DNA of 64,000 nt from the NCBI GenBank assembly GCA_023313575.1, contig JAJTTP010000012.1, positions 744,001-808,000 on the forward strand, read 5' to 3'. The stretch comes from Eutypella sp. D-1 (Eukaryota > Ascomycota > Sordariomycetes > Xylariales > Diatrypaceae). The notes beneath the pieces are model-generated. The model was not told the origin of the DNA. It saw only the letters and a list, made by a program, of their open reading frames with translations, and did not search any database. The position numbers and the translations under genes were made by a program. This document shows, piece after piece, positions 25,401-36,012 of the stretch. The stretch's first letter is position 1. Every line of letters starts with the position of its first letter.

Positions 25401-26284
25401 AACACGCGGGCTGGCATCAAGCCTGGGAATGTTTTCCATCAAGTTTGACATTCGAACGCTAGGCTTCTCAGCCCGATTCACGGGAGGTGGTTTTGTCTCG
25501 CGGTCCCTTCTTAGCTCGACGGATCGACGGGGCGGAGGCGGTGACGGGGGTTGAGAGGCATTGAGTTTGGGGGATCGACCAGCTTCGAGAGCCGGTGTAT
25601 TTGAACGACTGGGGATTTTGAAGGGTCGGTTCAACGGGACAGTCGGTGTCGAAGGGCCCTTTGGGGCATCGGGATTTAGTCTCGTGCCAGGATCGACCAG
25701 AGGTGTCGCGATGTTCTCTCGCGGAGGCGAATGTGGAGGCTCGACCAGTACGCTCGGAGGTTTCGCAGGGTTGGGGCTCAAGGGGGGTGCATTAAGTATG
25801 CGAGAGGAGCGGTTTGACGGGGTGGTGGCGCCATTCAAAGGAGGAAGTGGTTGTGGTCTGGGAATATCTAGACTCTCCCGGGAGATTTGAGAAGTGCTTG
25901 CGATGGTATTTCGGTTGGGTCTCGTGTCTGGTATAGGAGGAGGCTGCGGAGATGGAGTACGACTGGCAGCTCGTGGCGGCGGAGGTGCGGGAGCAGGAAC
26001 AGGTGCTGATGAAGATATAGTTGAAGGAGTGGTCGCAACGGGTGTAGCTACGGGTGTAGCTGGCACAGGAACGGCTTCCTTAGGCTTCGGCTTCTGCATG
26101 CTCTCGAACCGTGATCTCAGATCAGAGACGGATTGCTTGAGTCCTCCTCGTCAGCAACCAAACAAACCAAACAAGGGATCAGGGGTTTGGGTAGTAAAGG
26201 CGACTCGACTACGACTATGACATAACATATGACATAACATACCAGTGACGAGCCATCAGGCCCATTCTGACCATTGGGATCCAT
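22460..26284 (-). CDS. Inositol polyphosphate 5-phosphatase with WD40-like propeller
   Basis: Three exons (26284-26243, 26135-22645, 22571-22460) encode about 1214 residues. The first exon gives only 14 residues (MDPNGQNGPDGSSL). The joins have GTATGT and GTACGT donors, and a TAGCTAACC branch precedes the last exon. Residues of about 1-470 are Pro/Ser/Arg-rich with many PxxP stretches and probably disordered. About 480-800 form a WD40-like propeller (VFDVCGSYVCTGGNITRVWN). About 810-1165 are the IPPc catalytic domain: TWNAG, FQELVDLED, GGLHGNKGAIVVRF, NCHLAAG, LLNGDLNYRID, SPAWCDRLL and SDHRPV, covering the metal- and phosphate-binding motifs. It should remove the 5-phosphate of PI(4,5)P2 or related lipids in membrane traffic. 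The catalytic motifs look intact. Confidence 0.93.
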
Positions 26285-28121
26285 GATTGTTTGTTTAATT
26301 TGAGTTGTTGTTCCAGTTGAGGCTCTCCAGGGCTGTCGTCGTTGATATAGGAAATAGAAAGATTGGCTGCGGGGTCGTTTATAGAATCGGTCAGGTTGAA
26401 CTTGAGGCTCTTATTATAGATATACCCATGACATGCTTGGATATTCGTACATGCTTTGGAGGGAGGGGGGAAGGGGGGTAGGGGGAGAACATCCAAGATA
26501 TTTCCAAGATAATGGAGTGTTTCTTCGTCCAGCAAAACTTTGGCGTACAACATGCACTCTCTACTATGTAGATTTTCCGATTCCAATCGCCTCGTAATCA
26601 CTATGGGGAAATGGAGAAAGGGAAAAGGGATGAAATGTCGTCGGGTTGGCTAACATGCAATGATAGTGGGGTTGGCCCAGGTTCCCAGTGTGGCGGGCTG
26701 CGGGCTGCCAGGGGCGGTGTCGTCTTTTTTTCTATGAAGTATCCATGGATCTTCCAGGGATGTCAGGAACAAGAAGAAGAAGAAGAGATGAACGAAGTCA
26801 GTGGTTTGGGTATTCCAAGGTTCCAAGGTTGGTTCCTACAGGTAGTTGCTTTTAATAAGTACCTAAAGTAAGTACTTCGTAGTACTTCATGTATTTATTT
26901 ATTTGTTCCACAGTTTGAAGTCGAAGGCGTGACTTCCTGCCAACATTCTTCTTTCAAAGGGCGGGCTTGCTTTACCTTAGGTAACTAAACCTTGGAATAC
27001 GTTACACAGCAGGGTTCTACTAATGATCTATAAATACGATCATTTGCCTGCTAGGTTAACAACCTTGGAAGGTTGTAATTATCCGTAGTTTAAGTCAACC
27101 TAACGAGCGGCATTTCTCAAAACGGACACCTGGAGCTTGGAACCTGGAGCGGGTATGTACTTCGTACCAGGTAGGTAAGTATTGAGGTTAAGTACGTATA
27201 AATACCCGACCGCATACCTCTAGCTCCTATGTGTGTATGTAACTGGTCCACAATTTGAAGCCTCCGGAATCTGAAACTACCTAGGTAACCTTGGAAGTTT
27301 AGGTTAGGAAACGTTAGGACCAAGGGACTTATGAATGTACCCATTGGAAATATGTATGTACTTCGTATGCATGGCTGTCCATAATATGCAAGTAAACATT
27401 GCTTGGAGGGCATGATGGATACATGTGTTTTGGCACCTAGTACCTACATGTAGGTTATGTAGGTAGAGATAGACATTATCGAATGGAACACTTCTAAATC
27501 AGTGAAAAATAAACCCACATGTGTACCGGGTATATATCTACGTGCACACATAAGGCACGAAGGAACAGCTTTTGATACACATCGCCGAAGTTGCTATACT
27601 ACGGTAATGACCTCACTATTCAGTAATTAATTGGTCGCCGACCTACCCTGTCAAGCCTGTCTCTCTATAAATACCCCGGCCGGCAAATGGCACCCGCCAG
27701 CTAGAGCTCGAAAGCGTAATGGAACGCCGCTAGAAAACCGATTGCATAGCCGCTTTTTTAAGAAAAGACAGGGCAAAAAAAAAGAAAAAAAAGGGAATCA
27801 GAAAATCGTACCACCTTTGCGCATTTGCAGGCTTGTGACAGAATAGTGCTAGCACATCGATATCTAATTTTTATATCTACGCTGCCTACCCCAGTTTGTC
27901 ATATTTTGCTCAGAATTTGCTTTCTGAGCAAAATATTTACATTCCCCCATTCCTTTTCAACTAACCACTCACCCAGTCACTCACCCAGTCACTCACCCAG
28001 TCACTCACCCAGTCACTCACCCAGTCACTCACCCAGTCACTCACCCAGTATTGCCAATTGCCCGCTCGGAATCCAGAGAGTTTGGAAATAGGAAAGGAAG
28101 AAACAACTTACTTGCCCCAAC
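26285..28121. other. Divergent intergenic region with motif cluster and tandem repeat
   Basis: This 1.8-kb region lies between the 5-phosphatase (-) and the DUF4748-type gene (+). Three TACTTCGTA elements occur at 26873-26881, 27158-27166 and 27359-27367, and a TACCTAGGTA palindrome at 27278-27287. A 7 x 12-bp tandem repeat lies at 27966-28049. No coding gene is supported. The region probably contains both promoters. Confidence 0.6.
27966..28049. repeat. Seven perfect 12-bp tandem copies
   Basis: The unit CACTCACCCAGT is repeated seven times without a mismatch over 84 bp and ends 72 bp before the ATG at 28122. It probably lies in the 5' leader or core promoter of the DUF4748-type gene. A frame through it would read a repeated His-Ser-Pro-Ser tetrapeptide, but that frame starts with TTG and has no other support. 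There are no spacers, so it is a minisatellite and not a CRISPR array. Confidence 0.95.
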
Positions 28122-28822
28122 ATGAACACCGTGAGTTCTCCCCACTCCCCGGCGTCCCTCAACGCTGACGCCGGAAAAGTTTACTGAACTACTGGACGCT
28201 AACCCATCGACTTTGCCCAGGCAAAATCATTCTGGTACGTAAAAATCTGATCGCGACTTGCTGTGCGCATATCATATCTGGTTCCCATGAACGCTTCCGA
28301 CGACCCGAGCTAACGTAACCCCCTCGATCGCTTTACCAGGCTGGGCTGGGGATCCCTCTGTGTTGGTAGGTTTTTCCGACATCTCCCCTCCCCCTCTTGG
28401 CCTATATATATACACACACATATATATATCCCCCTTGCTATGCGGTACACCGCCCTGCTTACACACGCGGACTCACAGCCGGCGGAGGCGCATACTACTT
28501 CGCGAAGAGGAGCATCAACGCGGACAGGCAGGCGCGGTTGGAGGATGCGCGCAAGAAGAAGTATATGATCGACTCGCTCGAGCACTCGAACAACGTCCCC
28601 ACCAAGAACCTATCGGCGTCGGCGATGGGCGGCTCCTCAACCACGGACGGGACCGCGACCCCGGCACGAACCGATCCGTCGGGGTCGCCCAGTCAGGAAG
28701 CAAGCGGCGACCCGGCCCCGACCCGACACGCCCCCGCGACAGAAGGTCAGAGAGTGGTGGAAAAGAGTAAATACGAAAGTAGTGCACCGTACAGCAGTCC
28801 GAAGGGCGACCGCTTTTCGTGA
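28122..28822 (+). CDS. Small DUF4748-type (probably mitochondrial) protein
   Basis: Four exons (28122-28130, 28221-28234, 28340-28365, 28479-28822) encode about 130 residues. The first three exons are only 9, 14 and 26 nt. Each intron has a good donor (GTGAGT, GTACGT, GTAGGT), and the frame runs through all three joins. The assembled N-terminus reads MNTAKSFWLGWGSLCVAGGG and continues AYYFAKRSINADRQARLE, the signature of the DUF4748 family of short fungal proteins. The hydrophobic Gly-rich stretch followed by basic residues suggests a membrane-anchored, probably mitochondrial, protein. The C-terminal half is Ser/Thr/Pro-rich and probably disordered. The biochemical role is unknown. TA/CA dinucleotide tracts occupy the third intron. 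Confidence 0.85.
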
Positions 28823-29845
28823 TGATTTGTCATGCGGTCGTCCTGCCCCGTTGCCACGACCCGGATTTCCGAAGACTGCGCTATTTCTGGAGGTCCTTAT
28901 GATGGTCTCGAAACATAACGAGAGGCATATCTATGAATCTAGTATTAACGGCTGCGATTGGGGTTCTTTTTTCCCCTCGGTCCTCGCCTCTACTCCTCTA
29001 CTCTCTTGTAAAATACAGTATCCATTCCTTGCAGCCTCTACCCTATGTACATACGGAGAAAGCCATGGGTGGACCAACCTCGCCACATGGCTTGATGAAT
29101 AATGCCCTTTGGTAGCTTTGTTTGACGAATTCTAATTTGGTCTAATGGATATATGTAGGTAAAACTTTATGAATCGTAATAGTCATATATACACATCACA
29201 GTAGGAGTAGTCGCATAAAATTCCATGGATGGCTTCGGACAAGACACGGAGTCTGTAGCAACGTCATAGGGGTATTTTGAGGGGGGCTATCTAGAGCTCT
29301 AATGCTCCTAATTGAGGCGTTTTTACCTTATGGGAATAACCCCGATAGAGGAATAACCATGCTTCCGTAGGGCCGTTAGGTCCCGTCGGTATCAACTTCT
29401 TCCGTCAGTAGGTTTGGATCCTTACTATATAAGGTTAGTTCCTGACAGCCCGGATCAGGTACCTGCACCAAGTGCATACATACATGGATGTACGTAGCTA
29501 CATTCAATCTGCGCTACCTAGGTACTGGGTAACGTCGCATTCTCAGAAGCCTACCTACTAGCCTATGTAGGGTGCTTGCATGTAGGCAGAACTTAGTAAA
29601 AGAACACAACATTGGTTTAAACCACTCCCATTAACTATCACCAAACCCTCCTTCATACCACATCACATACATCACACACACACACATATATATATATATT
29701 TTGTTCTCGGCGCATTCTACCGCAATCGTAGACATATCGATGAACTCGCAACACTAGTCGGCGTTATTCCATCGCGCATACATCGCGCAAATACATCACG
29801 CATATATCGTGTGCATGACATGACATTACATGACATGACATGACG
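28823..29845. other. Intergenic region upstream of the CID gene
   Basis: About 1 kb without a gene. It contains TACCTAGGTA at 29515-29524, a (CA)n(TA)n microsatellite at about 29673-29700 and a pentamer array that abuts the CID start codon. It should contain the 3' UTR of the DUF4748-type gene and the promoter and leader of the CID gene. Confidence 0.6.
29814..29843 (+). repeat. Six 5-bp CATGA-type units abutting a start codon
   Basis: Six pentamers in register (CATGA, CATGA, CATTA, CATGA, CATGA, CATGA) end two bases before the ATG at 29846. Each unit contains an ATG in its ATGA core, so the leader offers several upstream ATG triplets. Five of the six units create the overlapping ATGA string. 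Confidence 0.9.
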
Positions 29846-31679
29846 ATGGCTTCACCACAGCTTGACATCGCCAAAGTCTCTTTCTCCGCCGTCCTCCTGC
29901 GCCCCGATCCTACGCCGTGCTCGCGGGGCGACCTCGACGAATTCCTAGGCCTCGTCGACGCGACCGTCTCGCGATGCTCCCCTTCCAACGTTCAGGTTTG
30001 AGCAACAATCTTTAATTGCAACTTTTTTGAGGTTTTCCAAATAGTGCCGCAGCTAAAATTCTTTTCTTTCGTCTGCCTACTTCTAGAAATGCAAGCAGTG
30101 GATATTGAAGCATCTGATTCACTCCCCGGTCCGCGTCGCCGCCCTGGGGAAGTACCTGACGGCTCTGGCCAAGTCCTTCTCTGTCGCCCTCGCTACCACC
30201 AGACGCGCCCGTGAGCCATCTTCTAAACGGAAGCGCCTGCACATCCTATACCTCCTCAATGACGTGCTCTATCATGTATGTGTGCGAGATCGCGACTCCG
30301 GCTTCTCCGCCAAAGTCGAGCCTTTCCTTCCAGACCTCGTTCGCCATGCCGCCGCTTTTCCAAATTCGCCGAAGCACGCGAGGAAGCTTCAGGGGCTTGT
30401 CGACATATGGCACGAGAACCAGTACTTCGCTACCGACTTCATCGAGAAACTCCGTAGCGCTATCGTGGAGGCCCCGAAGCTCGAGCAGCTGAAACCGGCA
30501 GCCAACGGCGCTGCTGACGGTGCGGGAACTGCTGCTGCTACGAAATCCTCCAAGGATGCGCCCTTCATCATGCCAGCCATGCACGGCGATGCGACGGCAC
30601 CGTGGTACGATTTGCCAGCGGCAAACTGGCTGCCGGTGATCGAGCCGAATTCGACGAGACCAATGAACCCCGATATGATCAAGCCGCTGCAGTTCATGCC
30701 AGGACCGGCGGACAAGCGCCTGATCCAGGCAGTCACGGACCTTCTGGCAAATGTGGACCGCATCTATGCCAAAGAGGGCGCCGTCGGCGACGATCCGAGC
30801 GAAGATATCGATCAGCTTGGCCAAAGAATCATCATCGACGAGATCACGGGGGACATAATCAGCGGGGAGACCTACTACGGCTGGTCGCGTCCCTTTTGCG
30901 AGAAGATGAAGCAGCGGCGGAAGAACGGCGGCCGGCCTCAGGACGGGCCACGGGGCCGCAGCACATCGCTATCACGGTCGCGCTCGCGCAGCTCGAGTCG
31001 CGGCTCCTCGCGTCCGGCGTTCAAGCGACGGAGGATGTCCGAGTCCCGGAGTCCGAGCCAAAGCCGGAGTCGAAACCACAGCTATAGCAGGGATAGGCGG
31101 AGGCCCCGATCGTACAGCGACTCGAGATCGCGTTCTCGTTCCCGTTCGCCGCCTCGAAGGGGCTGGCGCGATAACCGCTCGCCATCACGCTCCCGGTCGC
31201 GTTCCCCGCCGCCGCGGCCGTACCAGCAGCCCCCTGCCCCATACGGTGGTGGTCAACAGTACCAGCAACAGTCGGCATTCCACCCGCAGGCGCCTCCCCC
31301 GCAGAACCCACAGTTCCAGGCGCCCCACGGGTCGTTCCCTCCTCCCCCCTTCCCTATCCCGATGCCGGGCGACTTCAACCAGTTCGTGCCCCCGCCCCCG
31401 CCGCCCAACTACCAGGGCCAGTGGCCCCCTCCGCCTCCGCCGCTGCCACCGGCAGGAGGCGCCATGCCGAACTGGATGCCCGGTCCCGGAATGGTAGGCG
31501 GCTGGGGCGGAGGAGTCCCGCCACCTCCGGTGCCGCAGCAGCAGAATCACCAGTACCAAGGCGGTGGCGGCGATTACCAGTATGGCAGGGGAAGAGGAGG
31601 AGGCAGGGGCGATTACCGTGGGCAATCTCACCACCACCAGCGCGGAGGGGGCTGGAACAACCGGGGGCGGGGCTGGTAG
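29846..31679 (+). CDS. CID-domain RNA-processing protein with RS and RGG tail
   Basis: Two exons, 29846-29995 and 30087-31679, encode about 580 residues; the intron join is phase 0 with a GTTTGA donor and a TTCTAG acceptor. The N-terminal 150 residues form a CID (RNA polymerase II CTD-interacting) domain, with CKQWILKHLIHSPVRVAALG and LHILYLLNDVLYH. A conserved segment near residue 270 reads ETYYGWSRPFCEKMKQRRK. It is followed by an RS-dipeptide region (about 300-410), a Pro/Gln-rich region, and an RGG/Gly-rich C-terminus. This order resembles CHERP-type splicing regulators, which couple Pol II to pre-mRNA processing. Direct CTD binding is inferred from the fold. The single long second exon contains GTATGT at a possible donor, but reading through matches the CID fold. 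Confidence 0.88.
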
Positions 31680-32688
31680 AAACGGCGCGGCCGCCCCCGT
31701 GGTTCTTCATCATCCTCCTCCTAACCGCAGCCCTTCTAACGATTGGCAATTAGGGGTTTGCCTTATCTTCGTGTAAGAGTATGGGTCGGAGAGAGAGATC
31801 TGGAGTGTACGGGTTTTCTGGTGTATAGGAGCGGACGTCGGGACGGGCGGCGGTGTTGCTTTGCTTAGTTAGGTACGCCGCTGCCATGTGTATGCCATGG
31901 GTTTATCGGGATGCTCGCGTGGCGCTGGTGATTTCCCTAGTCGCGGGAGGTTGGTGGTCCGCACTCAGGATGCCCCATCTGATCTGTATCTGGTTGGTGG
32001 GTAGCTAGCTAGCCAACCAGTAAGCCCGTCCCCTTTTGGGAAAGGGAAAAAATAAACGAAATGCTTTTGTGCCTGCCATAGCGCTCCTTCGGGACTCTAC
32101 GTGATTCTCTCCCCGTCGGCCTGTCGAGCGGACTTAGGTTTGTCTCCTCACGCGATAGATGATGTAGGCCCGTGTACATACGCACTTGGGGGTTACTAGT
32201 CAGAGAATCACTCCGTGGGTGCGTCTCGATGTGCTCTAGGTGACTACATGGGCTGTTCTACTTGAGCATACATTCAACCATTTTATTTATGATGGGCCGC
32301 GAGCACGTCCATTTCTTAGGTCCTTCGCTACGTAAGAAGACGAAGAAGAACTTTTTTAAAAAACCAAAAAAAAAAAAAAAAAAAAAAAAAACCAAAAAAA
32401 AAAACCACAGAGAGCATAGAAGACACATACACCATGCCTGATGCAATAAATGATCATAGCACTTTAGCTAGTATCTACGGGACATGATTTCTGTAGGATG
32501 ATGATATTTTGTGAGTGAGACGTTAGGTTCATTCTCGCTCGCCTTAAGAAGAGCTACTCGCTATAATACAAAAGGAGTTGGGTGTTTTTGTATCCGCCAA
32601 TATGTTGTTATCACTACTGGTAAACAATGCTATGCAGCAGCTGACTGATCCGGGTGGTTGTCTGGAGAACTCCCGGTGGCCGGTCCAC
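31680..32688. other. Convergent 3' flanks with a long A tract
   Basis: This region separates the CID gene (+) from the questin-oxidase-like gene (-). It is mostly 3' UTR-like sequence. An A26 run at 32366-32391 is followed by CC and an A11 run. No additional gene is supported. Confidence 0.6.
32366..32404. repeat. Poly(A) tract, A26-CC-A11
   Basis: Twenty-six A residues, two C residues and eleven A residues lie about 285 bp beyond the questin-oxidase-like stop codon. On the plus strand this could be a fossil retroposed poly(A) tail, but no retroposed gene body is visible upstream, so a simple repeat is more likely. It may also mark an assembly-sensitive site. Confidence 0.85.
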
Positions 32689-34824
32689 CTATCTCGCACC
32701 GCCGGTCCTATCATAGTTTCCCTCCCCCGTGTTTGCGATCGGGGATGTCCTAAGACCCGGGCAAGGCCCATACGTCAGCTGGTGAAGAAAAGAAAATGCG
32801 CCGGCAGAGTCGTAAGTGTGGGGCAAGGCTTTCTACGAAGGGAGGCCGGGAGCGGTGCGTGAAAGAGAGAGAGCAAGAAAAAAAGACCCGGGAAAAGGTA
32901 GGTGCAAAAGTAGGTTAAAGAAAAGGAACTCACCTTCCAGGCGTCTCGATCCCCAGCCCCCCGGACCCAATGGGGACCGGGCGCCTCGACGGAGTCAACA
33001 GCGAGCCGCAGCACGCGGTCCCAGGCCTCGCGGCCCTTGATAACGGCCCAGTCCCGGCTCTCGTACCGCTCGATGGCCGACTGCCCCACGCGGATGGCAC
33101 GGAATAGCTTCGACGCGTGGCCGTCCTCCTCGAGAGCGAAGACGCGGGCTAGGAGGTCTATTTTTGAGAGGAAGGTTCTTGTCAGCGAGGGGACCGTGGG
33201 GCTTGTTGTGACTTGACTTGAGTCACCAGTTCAGCAGTAGACTGGAGAAGACTTACCGTTGTCCTGTGGGCTGGTGCTGGTCTTCGGCTCGTACGCCAGG
33301 ATCCGGTCGAGCCTGATCTCGGGACACTTACGCGCCGCATACTGAATTAAGTCCATGCGGATCTTCCATTCAAGAAGTCGGGCCTTGGCCTCCAGCGGGA
33401 CCCAGTCCTGCGCATTGAGGACTAGGATGATCGGACACACGTTGATGTGATGGCTATTGTTTGCCCCGGGAGTGGTGGGGTTTGGTCAGCTCCACATCTA
33501 CCAAGGGCCTCCGTAGACAGCTACGAGTAGAGATGTAGAGGGGGTGAAAGGACAGGGACTTAACACTCACATCAGGAAGAAGTCCCACTTGGGCTCCTTA
33601 TCCGGCATGGCCAGCGCCGCGGCAGCGCCCTCGTAAATAGTAGCGTGGTACATCTCGGCGGTCCTCTCATCGATCTCATCCTGGTCGGCAGCGACCCTGA
33701 CGCGGCCCGTAACATCGAGCGCGGGCTCGTAGGCGCGCTTGAACACGCCGTCCCGAATCTTGTTGCTGTCCGTGAGGTGCGCCGAGCCCGCCAGTGCCTC
33801 GTCGGCGCGCACGGCTTCCAGGAGGCTCGTGATGTTCGGAATCGGTGCCGAAGAGCTGGCGGCGGATAGTCTAGCGCGCTCGTCCGTTGCGAACAGGAAT
33901 TTCTTGAGCCCCTGGTCGTTGTGCACGGCGGCCTGTGCTAACCCCATGGCGACGATCGCCGGTTGGGCCCATTCGACGCCGTACACTATGGTGAATCCAG
34001 AGTCAGCGTCTCCATTTGCTTTTAAGCATAGCCGTATTTGGCCAATCACGGCCGGGGGGCATCGTCATGGGAACCCACGGAAGGGGTTCTTCCAAATATG
34101 AGAAACTTGAATTAGACTTACTGAGTTGGATCATAGGGTGCAAGAAGCCTACGGACAAGCTACGCGTCAGTAACGGACAGCCACATCCCCACATCTGATC
34201 CGCCACCTTAGAGCACTAAACTCACCAGCGAACATCCGGATGAGCATGTCGTCGGCGCGCTCGTCGCCCTTGAACAGATACTCCTTGAGGGTCGCCTCCC
34301 AGCCGCCGAGGCGCTCGATCTCGGCTTGAAAGAAGACCAGGAAGTCGGCGTAGTACTGCCCCTTTCCAAGGCGTCCGCGAAGGACGTCCCAGTCCTGGAG
34401 GGTTGCGGCCGAGCCATTCTTGCCGTGCGTCGCCGCTCTCGGCCGCTGATAGCTGCTGTTGTTCCTGTACTCCCGCTCCAGGACCTCGGACGGAGCGCCC
34501 AGGCCGTACAGGGTCAGAATTTGGTGGGGTATGCTGGCGCCGTTACATTAGCTAGTCTCCAGGCGGATTGGATCCAGGAAAGGAAATCAACTTACTGGTT
34601 GTGGAAACCTTCATCATTGAAGAAGCAGTGGTGTAACTAGTATTGTGGATATTTAGCCCCGCGTTAGACCCGGCACGACTAGATATCAATATGAATAGAA
34701 GAAGACCGACCTCCAGATCTTCCTGTAATATCTCAGTCGCCTTCTTGGCAGCGGCCTTGGACTGAGTGATGCCGGTGAGACCCGTGTTCTCGGGAGTGAT
34801 ATCGATGATTCTAGCGGTAGCCAT
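32689..34824 (-). CDS. Questin-oxidase-like (AflY family) oxidoreductase
   Basis: Eight exons on the minus strand: 34824-34711, 34636-34596, 34533-34226, 34148-34122, 33985-33571, 33453-33257, 33157-32934 and 32832-32689, encoding about 489 residues. All phases agree. Conserved segments are CFFNDEGFHNHIPHQILTLY, GQYYADFLVFFQAEIERLGG, FLHPMIQLMYGVEWAQPA and WDFFLIHHINVCPIILVLNA, which match the questin oxidase-like family (PF14027). Members include the Baeyer-Villiger-type enzyme AflY and questin oxidase, which open anthraquinone rings. Exon 4 is a 27-nt micro-exon. The first donor (GTCGGT) is weak and the last exon is the least certain; a second acceptor near 32771 would shorten it in frame. 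The actual substrate is unknown. The tyrosinase gene lies 1.2 kb upstream on the same strand. Confidence 0.88.
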
Positions 34825-36012
34825 GGTCCTTGAGAAGTGTTGACGTTCGTGAATGTACGGGATGTGCGAGATGTGTATGCGTTTGCTTAATGAATTCTTG
34901 GAGACTAGATGCGAAGCCAGTCTTATAGGTCTCATGATCATGGCTAGGCCGTCTTAGCCTGTGGTAGCTAAGAGGAGTAGCAGCTCTTATAGATGTATCA
35001 TTCTACCTCCTCTTGGGCCGTCGCCTGCACGCGGATAAGCCCGGCTCCGCTCGGAGAAACCGAGCGTCTCACTCGGGGGCCGGGGCTCGGGCGTTGATGC
35101 TACCTTACAAGTTGGCCCCGCCTCCCAGGGGTCTTGCCAATGATTGGGGGGATTTGCTGGGTATCGTATGACATAGGTTAACGGATTCAGTAATCAAGCG
35201 TCCAAGACAGTTCTTAACGATCTCGAATATCATAGTCTGCAGCACTCCGATGAAACTATAACGATGGTCCGAGCTGAGTGCTTATAAAGCCAGCCCGTTT
35301 TTCTTACCACCGCATCAGAGGCCGGGTCCAATGACGGGTGCCGTTTGACGCCGCCAAGCGACTTCATGAGTCCGTAAAACTACTGTGGGCTGGACTAGTC
35401 GGAACCGCGAGAGTCCGAGATGTTACTTGAGTTGAAGAAAACAGGCGTTGCCTGTCTTGGGTATTCGTAATAATTGCTCTTGAACTGACGTCATCAACTT
35501 TGGTGTTGCATACACACTTTGTGCCGTTGATGGTCTCCAGGACTCGGTATTCCTCCCTAAAGTTGGAGGCTATCCCGATTAATTATAGGCTACTCTCCAC
35601 CAATCATAGGCCCTGTATATGAAGGGATAGCCCGATAGCCTATTTCCCCAGGTTCTTAGTGCAGCCACTCAGGCAGCATTTATTACGGAATAAATGCAAC
35701 CTCTAAAAAGGACGAAGAGCGCCACTCATTAGGCTATCAACTCCCTGTCGTCTACAGCCCGGCAGCCCGCTTACTGAGTCAGCCAGACCGCAAGCTTCTT
35801 CTTGCCACGACAGCCCCGTCAAGCTGACGTTTTCCCGTGTTATTCGTGAGATCAAGTCATCTCTTCCATTCAACGGTTCATCGGTTGGATATTTGATCTG
35901 CTAATCGCCTTATTTTACTCAATACTGGCAGATGAACACGAGGTTGCGTGTACTGCATGGAAATATCTGTCATTAACCCGTTATTACTCCTAACGCACGT
36001 TAGGCAAGCTAT
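34825..36012. other. Region between questin-oxidase-like and tyrosinase genes
   Basis: This 1.2-kb region holds the promoter of the questin-oxidase-like gene and the 3' flank of the tyrosinase gene. A perfect inverted repeat GCTCGG-N5-CCGAGC lies at 35049-35065. Two interleaved inverted repeats lie at 35568-35643. No coding frame is supported. Confidence 0.6.
35049..35065. promoter_or_regulatory. Candidate Zn2Cys6 binding site, CGG-N5-CCG
   Basis: A perfect 6-bp inverted repeat with a 5-bp spacer (GCTCGG AGAAA CCGAGC) lies about 225-240 bp upstream of the questin-oxidase-like start. Its core is CGG-N5-CCG, the spaced everted/inverted CGG arrangement typical of fungal Zn(II)2Cys6 activators. 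Only the pattern is seen; factor binding is inferred. Confidence 0.4.

Noticed and set aside
27966..28049. CRISPR-like repeat array
   Set aside because: Copies are directly adjacent with no spacers, and the window is from a fungus.
27825..28091. Frame encoding repeated His-Ser-Pro-Ser
   Set aside because: It starts with TTG, reads the 12-bp minisatellite, and lies in the leader of the DUF4748-type gene.
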